Shown: positions 53,573 to 61,750, numbered from the stretch's first letter. The stretch: DNA of 64,000 bases from Afipia sp. OHSU_II-C1 (GCF_000497575.1 NZ_APJI01000014.1:62001-126000); one strand, 5' to 3'. Numbers and translations are program-made. The notes: generated by a model from the letters alone, not told the origin.

Positions 53573-53782
53573 TCATTTCGCGCTGGTGCCGTCCTGGGAT
53601 GTTTGCTCGATGGAGCGAGGCCCCGTCAGCCACAAGGGCACGTAAGGCTTCCGTTTCGGGGCAGCCTTGTCGATGATGACAGTCATCATGGTCAGTTGCG
53701 TGTGGATCAGGACCGGGTCGTCGGTTTCAGATGCAGCCTTGATCAGCGTGCGCAGATGCTTGAATGCCTGAGTGGACTCCAT
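53573..53782 (-). CDS. 69-aa hypothetical protein
   Basis: A 69-aa protein starting MESTQAFKHLRTLIKAASET with GGGAGG 5 nt before the ATG. One amphipathic helix pair (about 3-36) precedes a basic and proline-rich tail (APKRKPYVPLWLTGPRS). Convergent with the 49-aa gene. Not recognised as a known family. The neighbouring 68-aa gene has a similar size and strand. Confidence 0.6.
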   Translation of the reverse strand: MESTQAFKHLRTLIKAASETDDPVLIHTQLTMMTVIIDKAAPKRKPYVPLWLTGPRSIEQTSQDGTSAK

Positions 53783-53813
53783 CGGGGCCTCCCTGTGTGC
53801 TCAATACGGGCAA

Positions 53814-54020
53814 CTAACTCCAAGGGCTTTCAACGGTCTTTGGCATCCTGCGGCTTCGCTGGCTGATCCGCTCCAGCGCACGAACGACATGATCGTCATC
53901 AAGTACGGATCGCAGACCGTTGATCGTGGCCTCGCGATCCTGCGGGCTGGATCCAATGGTGCGGCCAAGGATGCGACGCGCCTCCTGAACAGCCGCAATG
54001 ACGGTTTCCTGATCGTCCAT
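53814..54020 (-). CDS. 68-aa hypothetical protein
   Basis: A 68-aa protein starting MDDQETVIAAVQEARRIL at 54020 with GGAG 7 nt upstream; an open frame reaching 54059 is less likely. Mostly helical, acidic then basic; ends RRMPKTVESPWS. It lies 31 bp upstream of the 69-aa gene on the same strand, suggesting one transcript. Unknown function. Confidence 0.6.
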   Translation of the reverse strand: MDDQETVIAAVQEARRILGRTIGSSPQDREATINGLRSVLDDDHVVRALERISQRSRRMPKTVESPWS

Positions 54021-54222
54021 TGTGGAACTCCGCTGTCCCCAACGCAGGCGGGATGACAAGTTAAACCGGCTCGCTGGCGGTTTGGTTCCCGGCGGCCCGG
54101 TGTCTGTGGTTGATTTTTCGGGGCCATGCAGGGCGGGGCCGCGGAAGAGGGTTCATGAGCGGCTGCCCGCCATGTAGGCTCGATGCTTCGGTCGCAAGGC
54201 ACCCAAACCCAAGGAGCCGGAC

Positions 54223-54882
54223 ATGAGCACTCCCCAGACGCGCAGCACCGACATGAAGCTGGAGGTTGTCGTCATTCCCGTGGCGGACGTCGATCGCGCC
54301 AAAAGCTTTTACGGCGGATTGGGATGGAGGCTGGACGCAGACTTCGCCGCTGGTGACGACTGGCGCGTGATCCAGTTCACGCCGCCGGGCTCGGAGTGCT
54401 CGGTCATCTTCGGAAAGAATGTCACTGCGGCGGCTCCCGGTTCCGCGCAGGGGTTGTATCTGATCGTCTCCGACATCGATGCTGCTCGCAACGACCTGCT
54501 TGGCCGGGGCGTCAAGGTCAGCGAGGTGTTTCACGGCGTCGGCGCGCGGCACACCGGCACGGATGAGCCTTTCCTGTCGGGGCGGCACCGGGTCAGCGGC
54601 CCGGCCCCAAATCGCAGCAGCTATGGCTCATATGCCTCGTTCAACGATCCGGACGGCAACGGCTGGCTGTTTCAGGAAATCACCACGCGGCTGCCCGGTC
54701 GTGTGGAGGCGGGGGACACGGTCTTCAAATCATCAGCTGAACTGGCGGCAGCACTGACCCGCGCGGCGATAGCGCATGGGGAACACGAGAAGCGCACCGG
54801 CGGCCAGCACGATGCCAACTGGCCGGAGTGGTACGCCGCATTCATGGTGGCCGAGCAGGCGGGGACGCCATTGCCGACGTAA
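54223..54882 (+). CDS. VOC family protein (glyoxalase-like)
   Basis: A 219-aa protein with one vicinal-oxygen-chelate module (about 10-150): MKLEVVVIPVADVDRAKSFYGGLGWRLDADF at the start and YASFNDPDGNGWLFQEI at its end. A C-terminal helical extension (about 165-219, GEHEKRTGGQHDANWPEWYAAFMV) is typical of a subgroup of glyoxalase-like proteins. AAGGAG lies just before the ATG. Metal and substrate not predictable. Confidence 0.85.
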   Translation: MSTPQTRSTDMKLEVVVIPVADVDRAKSFYGGLGWRLDADFAAGDDWRVIQFTPPGSECSVIFGKNVTAAAPGSAQGLYLIVSDIDAARNDLLGRGVKVSEVFHGVGARHTGTDEPFLSGRHRVSGPAPNRSSYGSYASFNDPDGNGWLFQEITTRLPGRVEAGDTVFKSSAELAAALTRAAIAHGEHEKRTGGQHDANWPEWYAAFMVAEQAGTPLPT

Positions 54883-55024
54883 TCACAGGAAGCGCGGGCG
54901 TTCCTGCGGGATGTTAGCTGTAGCGCCGCCGGGCGGGGCAGAGTAGATACCCGGCCCATGGACGGCGCAGACGGTTCCTGAGAGGTCTGCGCCCTTGAAT
55001 TGAAGCATTGAAAGGACGCGAGAT

Positions 55025-55879
55025 ATGATTGAAACGGTTGGCATTATCGGCGCCGGCACCATGGGCAATGGCATCGCGCAGATCTGTGCGGCGGCGGGCC
55101 TCCAGGTCGTGATGGTGGACATTTCCGACGCGGCCGTATCGCGCGGCGTCGCGACCATCGGGGGCAGCCTCGACCGTCTCGTCAAGAAGGAGAAGATGAC
55201 TGCGGCCGACCGCGACGCCGTGCTCAAGCGGGTCAACGGCACCACCGACAAGTCCAAGCTGTCGTCCTGCGATCTGGTGATCGAAGCCGCGACCGAAAAT
55301 GAAGACCTCAAGATCAAGATCCTGAAGGACCTCTGCGCCAACCTGCAGCCGCGTGCACTGGTCGCGACCAACACTTCGTCGATTTCGGTGACGCGTCTGG
55401 CGGCAGCGACCGATCGCCCGGATCGCTTCATCGGCATGCACTTCTTCAATCCGGTGCCGGTGATGCAGTTGCTCGAATTGATCCGCGGCCTCCAGACCTC
55501 CGATGACACCCACGCCAAGGCACTCGCTTTCGCCCAGCGCGTCGGCAAGGTCGCGGTCACCGCGAAGAACAGCCCGGGCTTCGCGGTCAACCGCATCCTG
55601 TGCCCGATGATCAACGAGGCGATCTTCGCGCTGTCGGAAGGCATCGCGTCTGCGGAAGAGATCGACGCCGGCATGAAGCTCGGCTGCAACCATCCGATCG
55701 GACCGTTGGCGCTGGCCGACATGATCGGCCTCGACACCATGCTGTCGGTGATGGAGGTGTTCTACAACGGATTCAACGATCCGAAGTATCGGCCCGCGCC
55801 GCTGCTGAAGGAGATGGTCGACGCCGGTCATCTTGGCCGCAAGACCGGCCAAGGCTTCTACAACTACGCAAAGGCCTGA
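55025..55879 (+). CDS. 3-hydroxybutyryl-CoA dehydrogenase
   Basis: A 284-aa NAD(P)-dependent 3-hydroxyacyl-CoA dehydrogenase. The Rossmann motif is GAGTMG (9-14) and the catalytic H139 (GMHFFNPVPVM) and E151 pair is intact, followed by FAVNRILCPMINEA, the C-terminal dimer domain. This short form acts on acetoacetyl-CoA/3-hydroxybutyryl-CoA in butyrate or PHB metabolism. AAGGACG precedes the ATG. No other beta-oxidation gene is adjacent. Confidence 0.94.
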   Translation: MIETVGIIGAGTMGNGIAQICAAAGLQVVMVDISDAAVSRGVATIGGSLDRLVKKEKMTAADRDAVLKRVNGTTDKSKLSSCDLVIEAATENEDLKIKILKDLCANLQPRALVATNTSSISVTRLAAATDRPDRFIGMHFFNPVPVMQLLELIRGLQTSDDTHAKALAFAQRVGKVAVTAKNSPGFAVNRILCPMINEAIFALSEGIASAEEIDAGMKLGCNHPIGPLALADMIGLDTMLSVMEVFYNGFNDPKYRPAPLLKEMVDAGHLGRKTGQGFYNYAKA

Positions 55880-55909
55880 GTCAGGGCGGGCCAAACCCGC
55901 CGCGTCACC

Positions 55910-56125
55910 TTAAGGACGCATGAAGGCGAAGTCGGTGTCCGGATCGCAGTTGTCGGCAAGAAAGCGCAACTCCGACTGGACATCGGCCACGCCGCGCGTT
56001 TCCAGATATTTCGAGACGACCAGCCCCAGCAGCGCACGGCACACCCCGTCACTGTCCTGTCCTGACGCTGCGGCTTCGGCAATGGCTGCCGCGAAGTGAC
56101 GGTTTGCGATTTCAGATGCGGACAT
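55910..56125 (-). CDS. 71-aa protein with FNR/FixK-type box upstream
   Basis: A 71-aa protein (MSASEIANRHFAAAIAEAAA), mostly helical, with two cysteines (C28 and C58) and an acidic tail (NCDPDTDFAFMRP). The ATG at 56125 has AAGGAG 6 nt upstream. A perfect TTGAT-N4-ATCAA palindrome is centred 60 bp before it, suggesting anaerobic or microaerobic control. No family is recognised; the protein may be a small oxygen-limitation factor. Convergent with the hydroxybutyryl-CoA dehydrogenase gene. Confidence 0.7.
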   Translation of the reverse strand: MSASEIANRHFAAAIAEAAASGQDSDGVCRALLGLVVSKYLETRGVADVQSELRFLADNCDPDTDFAFMRP

Positions 56126-56177
56126 CTTTGGCTCCTTGGTGCTCACCGGCTTTTGCACGGCAAACCATACGCGTCCC

Positions 56178-56191
56178 TTGATCCTGATCAA
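56178..56191. promoter_or_regulatory. FNR/FixK-type box
   Basis: TTGATCCTGATCAA is a perfect palindrome and an exact match to the FNR/FixK pattern (TTGAT-N4-ATCAA; FixK2 form TTGA-N6-TCAA). Its centre is about 60 bp before the start of the 71-aa gene, compatible with a -41.5 class II site and a leader of about 18 nt. No plus-strand gene starts nearby. Confidence 0.75.
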
Positions 56192-56298
56192 ATGCTGAAG
56201 TGCCGCAAGGCTGTTTCAAACAGCGGAGGCGGAAAATCTGTCCCGGAAAATTTTTCTCTCTCGCGCGCGAGTGGCGGCGCGGTCGTCCGGTCGTTGTC

Positions 56299-57222
56299 TT
56301 ATGGTCGTGCGAGACGGGCGCGCCGCTCGGTGACGGTTCGCGCCCAGACCTCGTGGAATTTTGCGGCACGCCGCTTGTCGATATGCGGACCGATCAGCTT
56401 GGTCATGGCGAAGGTGAGGTCCTCGTATTCATAGGGACAAAGCTCGGCACGCTTCTTTGGCAGGAATTCCAGTTCGACCACATCGGCAAACAGCTTGCTG
56501 TCAGCGCCGTAAGCAATGCACAGGACGTTATAGGCGCGCTGCGCGGGCAGAGAGTGTTCGTTCGAGAATGCATCCACCTCCATGGTGACCCGCACGCCTT
56601 GCGGCATCTGGATATTGTACCCGTAGGCCGCGCCGAGGATCAGCTTGCGCGCTTCCTCCTTGCCGAGCCGGAGCATGACATAGGCGGCGAATTGATCGGC
56701 GGCGTCTTCCTGACGGCCAAGGATGGGGATCTGCAGCATGTCATAGACGGCATGGCCGGTCTCATGCAGGAAGACATCGAGAACCGGGCCGAGAATGGTA
56801 TCGGCGCGGGTAATTCCCATGGGAAGCTCCTGCTTCGATGCGTGCTTCAGAAACTCCGCCAGCAATTCGTAACAGACCTTGACCACCTCGTTGCTGTACC
56901 AGGCGTTCGGGACGCCGTCGCAGCCCGCGACCGTGAGTTTCAGCGGATAGGGCAGGCGGAGCGGACTGAGCAACTCCTGCAAGTTCTCGAGGGCGCGGCC
57001 CTGCTTCATCTGGTCGTAAATGGCCTGATGCGCGGGGTCTTTCGGTGGCACATATTCGTATTGAATCTGATTGGATTTGCTGCGTGCGGATGCGGGTGCA
57101 CCGGCGGCGAACAGTGTCACAATTACAGCGGCGGCCATTGCGGCACACAGCGCGAGCGTTCGGCACCACGAGCGGTTCGGTCTCGGTGTGCTCTCCACGG
57201 GATCGGGCATGAATGGTCTCAC
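56299..57222 (-). CDS. DUF4344 metallopeptidase-like protein
   Basis: A 307-aa exported protein with a hydrophobic signal segment (about 21-47, ending APASARS). The zinc-site motif HETGH (H153-E154...H157) is in DVFLHETGHAVYDML, and the downstream GRQEDAADQFAAYV gives the third ligand (E172 or D173). This is the DUF4344 family of putative metallopeptidases. Its cysteines (C101, C117, and two near the end) could form disulphides. Divergent from a cysteine-rich small secreted protein gene. Confidence 0.85.
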   Translation of the reverse strand: MRPFMPDPVESTPRPNRSWCRTLALCAAMAAAVIVTLFAAGAPASARSKSNQIQYEYVPPKDPAHQAIYDQMKQGRALENLQELLSPLRLPYPLKLTVAGCDGVPNAWYSNEVVKVCYELLAEFLKHASKQELPMGITRADTILGPVLDVFLHETGHAVYDMLQIPILGRQEDAADQFAAYVMLRLGKEEARKLILGAAYGYNIQMPQGVRVTMEVDAFSNEHSLPAQRAYNVLCIAYGADSKLFADVVELEFLPKKRAELCPYEYEDLTFAMTKLIGPHIDKRRAAKFHEVWARTVTERRARLARP

Positions 57223-57378
57223 GCGGCAGGAAATAGTGGATCAGTCTCCGCCGGGAGCAAATGCCGGTCAAACGGAAAGTGCGGTTGGTGGATGTATCGG
57301 CTGTCTGTTTGGATAGTTCGTGCGGGGCCGATCTGGTGTAGTCTTGATCCGGTTCTCAGGTTTGATGCGGAGGTCGAC

Positions 57379-57579
57379 ATGTCGCTCGTCAGAATGCTGG
57401 TTGCTTCTGTTATCGTGATGATTTTCGCGTCCGTGCCGGACACCGCCCGCGCCGCTGACGCGTGGGGCTGCGACTACGACAAGTGCGTCGCCTATTGCAC
57501 CAAGATATCGGGCAAGCACTGCACGACCCATTGCGAACGGCGGCTTCAGGACAAGCGGCGCGACAAGATCTGCAAGTAG
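57379..57579 (+). CDS. Cysteine-rich small secreted protein
   Basis: A 66-aa protein with a signal peptide (1-25, cut near ARAA-DA) and a 41-residue mature part with six cysteines: WGCDYDKCVAYCTKISGKHC, then TTHCERRLQDKRRDKICK. The spacing C-x4-C-x3-C-x7-C-x3-C-x11-C suggests three disulphides, as in small knottin-like peptides. GGAGG precedes the ATG. Function unknown; it is divergent from the DUF4344 gene. Confidence 0.75.
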   Translation: MSLVRMLVASVIVMIFASVPDTARAADAWGCDYDKCVAYCTKISGKHCTTHCERRLQDKRRDKICK

Positions 57580-57652
57580 CGCAGCCCTTCCGTACCGGCA
57601 GGTGTGCGTTGCACCGGTTGCCTCCGGTCGTGGAGCGGCTTACATCGGGCAT

Positions 57653-58075
57653 ATGACTTTACCCGCCAATCCCGTCATTCACACCTTCCATCCTGAGCTG
57701 ACCGAAGAGAACATCGCGAAACTTGTCGCGACGTTCTACGGCCGCGCGCGCGAGGACGATCTCATCGGCCCGATCTTCAATGCGGCGGTAAAGGACTGGG
57801 ATCATCACATCGCGCAGATCAGCGATTTCTGGTCGTCGATGGTGCTGCGGACCGGCCGCTATAACGGCCGCCCCATGCGTCCGCATCTCGTGTTGCCGCT
57901 CAAGGGCGAACACTTCGATCGCTGGCTAATGCTGTTCGAGCAGACCGCGCGCGAAATTTTCGGTGGTGACGTCGCGGAAGCCTTCATCATCCGTGCTCGC
58001 CGTATCGCCGACAGCTTCGAGATGGGCATCGCCACGACACGCGGCGAGATCGCCCAGCCGAGGCACAGCGTCTAA
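57653..58075 (+). CDS. Truncated haemoglobin, group III
   Basis: A 140-aa group III truncated haemoglobin (trHbP). The proximal His candidate is H78 (RPHLVLPL), with Y29 (FYG) in the B helix and the conserved W60 and W91. Such proteins bind O2 or NO and occur in microaerobic bacteria. The ATG at 57653 precedes TLPANPVIHTFHPELT; earlier in-frame starts give no conserved sequence. Not obviously in an operon. Confidence 0.88.
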   Translation: MTLPANPVIHTFHPELTEENIAKLVATFYGRAREDDLIGPIFNAAVKDWDHHIAQISDFWSSMVLRTGRYNGRPMRPHLVLPLKGEHFDRWLMLFEQTAREIFGGDVAEAFIIRARRIADSFEMGIATTRGEIAQPRHSV

Positions 58076-58153
58076 GGGACAGCTTTCCAGCCGGCTTCCG
58101 CGAAGAAAGACACGTCATCCCGTCATGCGCTCGATGCGACGTGCGGGGAGAGC

Positions 58154-58195
58154 TTGACACGTTCCAAAAAAGAACTGTAGCGTTCAAACTATAAT
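58154..58195 (+). promoter_or_regulatory. Promoter region with GTTC/GAAC repeats
   Basis: Contains TTGACA (58154-58159), GTTCCAAAAAAGAAC, GAACTGTAGCGTTC and TATAAT (58190-58195). The -35 and -10 like hexamers are 30 bp apart, so they are not one promoter; TATAAT probably uses another -35. The inverted GTTC/GAAC half-sites are candidates for a regulator's operator. It precedes the leader ORF at 58262. Confidence 0.45.
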
Positions 58196-58261
58196 AAACC
58201 TGTCTCGGAGCCGGCTTACGGCTCTTGTGAATGGGATCATAAGGGCTACGGAGGAAACGAT

Positions 58262-58336
58262 ATGAACGCTCGCCCAGCCATGCTGGTTGCGATGTCCCGT
58301 GCGGCCGCCTGCGGTCCGCTGTCATTCAGTGAATGA
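58262..58336 (+). CDS. 24-codon leader ORF before flavin reductase
   Basis: MNARPAMLVAMSRAAACGPL followed by SFSE and a TGA stop. It has an excellent GGAGGAAAC ribosome site and stops 13 bp before the GTG of the flavin reductase gene. Such a well-translated, dead-end peptide suggests either a leader peptide or translational coupling. No family similarity. Confidence 0.5.
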   Translation: MNARPAMLVAMSRAAACGPLSFSE

Positions 58337-58349
58337 TCCGGGGGCAATC

Positions 58350-59003
58350 GTGGATAGCGATCACATGCATTATTACGAGCCCTCGCAGGGGCACGGGCTG
58401 CGGCACAATCCGTTCAACGCGATCATTGCGCCGCGCCCGATCGGCTGGATCTCGTCCCTGAGCAGTGAGGGACAACTCAATCTGGCGCCCTACAGCTTTT
58501 TCAATGCGTTCAATTACGATCCGCCGATCCTTGGCTTTGCATCGATCTCCTGGAAGGACAGCGTCAAAAACGTCTCGGACACCGGTGAGTTCGTCTGGAA
58601 TCTGGTGACGAAAGAACTGGGCGATCAAATGAACAAGACGTCTGCGCCGGTCCCGCATGGCGTCAGCGAGTTTGATGTCGCCGGATTGACCACGGCGCCC
58701 AGCCGTCACGTCAAGGTGCCGCGCGTGCTGGAAAGCCGTGCCGCGATGGAATGCAAGGTGACCGAGATCGTCAAATTCAAGAACTGGAAGGGCGAAGCGG
58801 TCGAAGGGTGGCTCGTTCTCGGCGAGGTGGTCGCGGTCTACATCGACAAGGCGCTCATCAAGGACGGCGTCTATCAGACGGCACTTGCGAACCCGATCCT
58901 GCGCGCAGGGCGGGGTGGCGATTATGTGGAAGTGACGCAGGATCGCATGTTTGAGATGGAGCGGCCGCCGGGAAGCAGCAATCCGGCATTCCACGGCTCC
59001 TGA
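58350..59003 (+). CDS. Flavin reductase family protein
   Basis: A 217-aa FMN-binding split-barrel protein: MHYYEPSQGHGLRHNPFNAI, IIAPRPIGWISSLS (flavin-binding), NLAPYSFFNAFNYDPPILGF, and RPPG near the end. Typical of the flavin reductase-like domain, whose members reduce flavins or act as unknown oxidoreductases. The GTG at 58350 has a GGGGGC stretch before it; the ATG 15 bp later (MHYYEP) is an alternative start. Upstream leader ORF and repeat-bearing promoter suggest regulation. Confidence 0.88.
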   Translation: MDSDHMHYYEPSQGHGLRHNPFNAIIAPRPIGWISSLSSEGQLNLAPYSFFNAFNYDPPILGFASISWKDSVKNVSDTGEFVWNLVTKELGDQMNKTSAPVPHGVSEFDVAGLTTAPSRHVKVPRVLESRAAMECKVTEIVKFKNWKGEAVEGWLVLGEVVAVYIDKALIKDGVYQTALANPILRAGRGGDYVEVTQDRMFEMERPPGSSNPAFHGS

Positions 59004-59119
59004 TCAGCTTCCGCGCTGGATGTCATGCGACGCGCGATGATGATTTTTTCTCAAATACGAAGTTGAAGGCAAGATTCTAAGAACATGAACCCCGAGGACA
59101 CGAACAAGGGATAGCTGAC

Positions 59120-60118
59120 ATGTACCTTAAATCCTTCAGACGTTCCGCGAACGGTCTGCTGCTCGCAGTGTTTGCCGTCTGCCTGAGCTTTGCGGCCATG
59201 GCGCAGAACTTCCCGACGCGCCCCGTCACGATCAAGACCGCTTTCCCTGCGGGCGGACCTGCCGACGCGGCGATCCGCGCGGCGAACCAGATTCTGGAGC
59301 GTAACCTCGGCCAGACAATGGTGACGGAAAACGTCGCGGGCGCTGCCGGTTCGATCGCCGCAACGGCGGTGCTCAACGCCACCGCCGATGGATACACGCT
59401 GCTCGGAACGACGGTGTCGGATCTTGTGACCGCGCCGTTCACGATCGTGTCTGCGAAATACAAGCCGGAAAGCTTCAAGCTGCTGGGGCTGGTCGGCACG
59501 TCGGATTTCATCCTCGTGTCCAGTTCGGCGCATTCGTTCAAGTCGCTTGACGAGTTGATCGCCTATTCAACGAAGCCCGGAAACAAGGAGCTGACGCTCG
59601 GTCACTGGGGCAGGGGCTCGACCGCACATATCGTCGGTGCCGACTTCCAGGTGCGGACCAATGCGAAGTTCCTCGAAGTTCCGTACAAGGGCGTCGCGCC
59701 GGTCATGGCGGACATTACCGGCCAGCATCTCGATCTCACGTTTGCGCCGCTGGGCGGTCCTGTCCTCGAACTGATCAAGGGAGGCAAGGTGAAGGCCATC
59801 GCGGTCGCAGGCGACAAGCGCAGCCCGCAATTGCCGGATGTGCCGACCATCAGCGAGAGCGGAGGGAACCTGAAGAATTTCGAATACACGATTTCGTCGG
59901 CACTGTTCGCGCCGCCGAACACGCCGGAGCCGATCATCAAGCGCATGAACGACGCGGCGAATGTCTGGGTCGCGAGCCCGGAATATATGGACCGGGTGAA
60001 CATTCAGGGTTCGCGGCAGATGCCGCCGATGACCGTCGATGAAGCGCAGGCGTTCTTCCGCAAGGAGCAGGAGAAGTTCAGCGCAATGGCGCGCACGCTC
60101 AAGCTGGAAACGCAGTAA
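59120..60118 (+). CDS. Tripartite tricarboxylate transporter binding protein (Bug family)
   Basis: A 332-aa periplasmic binding protein: signal peptide (1-29, cut AMAQ-NF), FPTRPVTIKTAFPAGGPADAAIRA and GAAGSIAATAVLNATADGYTLL, typical of Bug/TctC proteins that bind carboxylates. No TctA/TctB membrane genes lie next to it, as in many orphan Bug genes. Convergent with a second Bug gene at 60252 across a shared terminator. The ligand is unknown. Confidence 0.92.
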   Translation: MYLKSFRRSANGLLLAVFAVCLSFAAMAQNFPTRPVTIKTAFPAGGPADAAIRAANQILERNLGQTMVTENVAGAAGSIAATAVLNATADGYTLLGTTVSDLVTAPFTIVSAKYKPESFKLLGLVGTSDFILVSSSAHSFKSLDELIAYSTKPGNKELTLGHWGRGSTAHIVGADFQVRTNAKFLEVPYKGVAPVMADITGQHLDLTFAPLGGPVLELIKGGKVKAIAVAGDKRSPQLPDVPTISESGGNLKNFEYTISSALFAPPNTPEPIIKRMNDAANVWVASPEYMDRVNIQGSRQMPPMTVDEAQAFFRKEQEKFSAMARTLKLETQ

Positions 60119-60200
60119 GTCTCGCTTGTTTGCGTGGTGCCGCAAGAGATGCGACTCCGTACGGCAAGAGATTAAACGAAGCTAAGATATAGAACGTGTA

Positions 60201-60233
60201 AAGGGCGGCTGATCGAGCATCAGCCGCCCTTTT
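60201..60233. terminator. Bidirectional terminator between Bug genes
   Basis: AAGGGCGGCTGAT, loop CGAGC, then ATCAGCCGCCCTT is a 13-bp perfect stem, with TTTT following on the plus strand and A-rich flank on the other side. It separates two convergent Bug genes. Confidence 0.92.
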
Positions 60234-60251
60234 CCGTTGTTTGCCTTATCT

Positions 60252-61226
60252 TTATTCCGCCTTGATATCCGCTGCGGTGATGACCTGCTTCCAGCGCGCG
60301 ATCTCTTCGCCGACGAACGCCTTGAACTCCTCCGGCGAGGTGCCCATGGCGACGATGCCCTGCTGCTCGAGCTTCTTCCTCAGGTCGGGATCGGCGAGGG
60401 CCTTCTTGGCCTCGGCGGACATGCGGTCCACGATCTCCTTCGGCACGCCCGCAGGCGCGACGATGCCGGCCCAGGTGCCGGAGGTGAAATCCTTCACGCC
60501 CTGCTCGATCAGCGTCGGCGTGTCGCCCGCCGCCGGCACGCGCTCCTTCGCCGCGACGCCGAGCGCCCGCGCGTTGCCCGCGCGCACCTGCTCCATCAGG
60601 GGGCCGATGATATCGAACATCACGTTGATCTGGCCGCCGACCAGATCCTGCAGCGCGCCTGCGGTACCTTTGTAAGGCACATGCTGAAGATTGATGCCCT
60701 CACGGCTCTTGAGCATTTCCATGGTCAGGTGCGCGGCGGAGCCGATGCCGCTGGAGGCGAAATTGAGCTGGCCGGGCTTCGCCTTCGCCAGCGCGATCAG
60801 CTCCTGCATGTTCTTCGCGGGCAGCGACGGCGTCGCGACAATGATCAGCGGCGCCACGCTCATCAGCGAGACGTAGGTGAAATCCTTTTCCGTGTTGTAG
60901 GGCAGGTTGGCCTTGAGCGAGGGATTGACCGAATGCGCCGCGATCACGGTGCCGAAGGTGTACCCGTCGGGCGCGGCCTTGGCGACGGTGTCGGTGCCGA
61001 TGGCGGCGTTGGCGCCCGGCTTGTTCTCGATCACGATGCTCTGCCCGAGCGAGGCTGCGACCTTCTCCGAGACAAGGCGCGCCATCATGTCGGTGTAGCC
61101 GCCCGGCGTATAAGGCACGACCATGCGGATCGGCCGGTTCGGCCAGCCTTGAGTTTGGGCCGATGCGCTGCTGGCAGAGGCGGTAATGACGACAAGCGCA
61201 CCTAGCGCGCGGACGAGGGACTTCAT
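60252..61226 (-). CDS. Tripartite tricarboxylate transporter binding protein (Bug family)
   Basis: A 324-aa periplasmic binding protein with the ATG at 61226 (AAGGA upstream): signal peptide (1-23, cut ASAQ-TQ), WPNRPIRMVVPYTPGGYTDMMARL, and GANAAIGTDTVAKAAPDGYTFG. Same family as its convergent neighbour but only moderately alike. Membrane components absent. The ligand is unknown. Confidence 0.93.
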   Translation of the reverse strand: MKSLVRALGALVVITASASSASAQTQGWPNRPIRMVVPYTPGGYTDMMARLVSEKVAASLGQSIVIENKPGANAAIGTDTVAKAAPDGYTFGTVIAAHSVNPSLKANLPYNTEKDFTYVSLMSVAPLIIVATPSLPAKNMQELIALAKAKPGQLNFASSGIGSAAHLTMEMLKSREGINLQHVPYKGTAGALQDLVGGQINVMFDIIGPLMEQVRAGNARALGVAAKERVPAAGDTPTLIEQGVKDFTSGTWAGIVAPAGVPKEIVDRMSAEAKKALADPDLRKKLEQQGIVAMGTSPEEFKAFVGEEIARWKQVITAADIKAE

Positions 61227-61400
61227 ACAGCGTTTCCTTTCCATATCCGCGATGTCTGGCCGGTGAGCCAGCCGCGGCTTTTGTTATCCGCGAATCCTAC
61301 ACAGGCCGGAAAGGATTGGAAAGGCGCGCGGAAAAGCGGGAAGATCAAGCGGGTGATGCGACAGGGTGTAAAAAAGTGCGAGCAATTCCCCGCTCCGCTC

Positions 61401-61420
61401 ATCCCCGCAAATGCGGGGAT
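61401..61420. repeat. REP-like palindrome upstream of GIY-YIG gene
   Basis: ATCCCCGCAAATGCGGGGAT, a palindrome with an 8-bp perfect stem, lies 16 bp before the GIY-YIG gene start. Similar to REP elements of this bacterial group. A second one lies after the gene. Confidence 0.8.
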
Positions 61421-61436
61421 CCAGAGGCGACAGTGC

Positions 61437-61724
61437 ATGAGCTTTTTCGTTTATATGCTGGCGAGCCAGCGCAACGGCACGCTCTATGTCGGCATGACTG
61501 ACGATTTGCTGCGCCGTATCTGGCAGCATCGGACGAACGCGGTGCCGGGCTTCACGTCCCGCTATGAGGTGAAGATGCTGGTCTGGTACGAGGTACATGA
61601 GAGCCGTGAATCAGCGTTTATACGAGAGCGGCAATTAAAGAAATGGAATCGCGGCTGGAAGCTGAGATTGATCGAAGCGGGCAATCCGGGATGGCGTGAT
61701 TTGTGGGCTGATCTCTCATCGTGA
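61437..61724 (+). CDS. GIY-YIG nuclease family protein (UPF0213-like)
   Basis: A 95-aa single GIY-YIG domain: FFVYMLASQRNGTLYVGMTDD (YIG-like: Y-V-G), then LLRRIWQH (conserved Arg), TSRYEVKMLVWYE, and the catalytic Glu in ESAFIREKQL-like ERQLKKW. UPF0213/YhbQ type. Cytosolic nuclease, natural substrate unknown. Flanked by REP-like palindromes on both sides. ATG 61437 is fixed by the family start; a frame reaching 61263 upstream includes the REP and is rejected. Confidence 0.88.
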   Translation: MSFFVYMLASQRNGTLYVGMTDDLLRRIWQHRTNAVPGFTSRYEVKMLVWYEVHESRESAFIRERQLKKWNRGWKLRLIEAGNPGWRDLWADLSS

Positions 61725-61750
61725 TGTCGTCCGGAGTATCTAAAAACTGG

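Noticed and set aside
58154-58195. TTGACA and TATAAT as one sigma-70 promoter
   Set aside because: The hexamers are 30 bp apart, far from the usual 16-18 bp. Each may belong to a different promoter.
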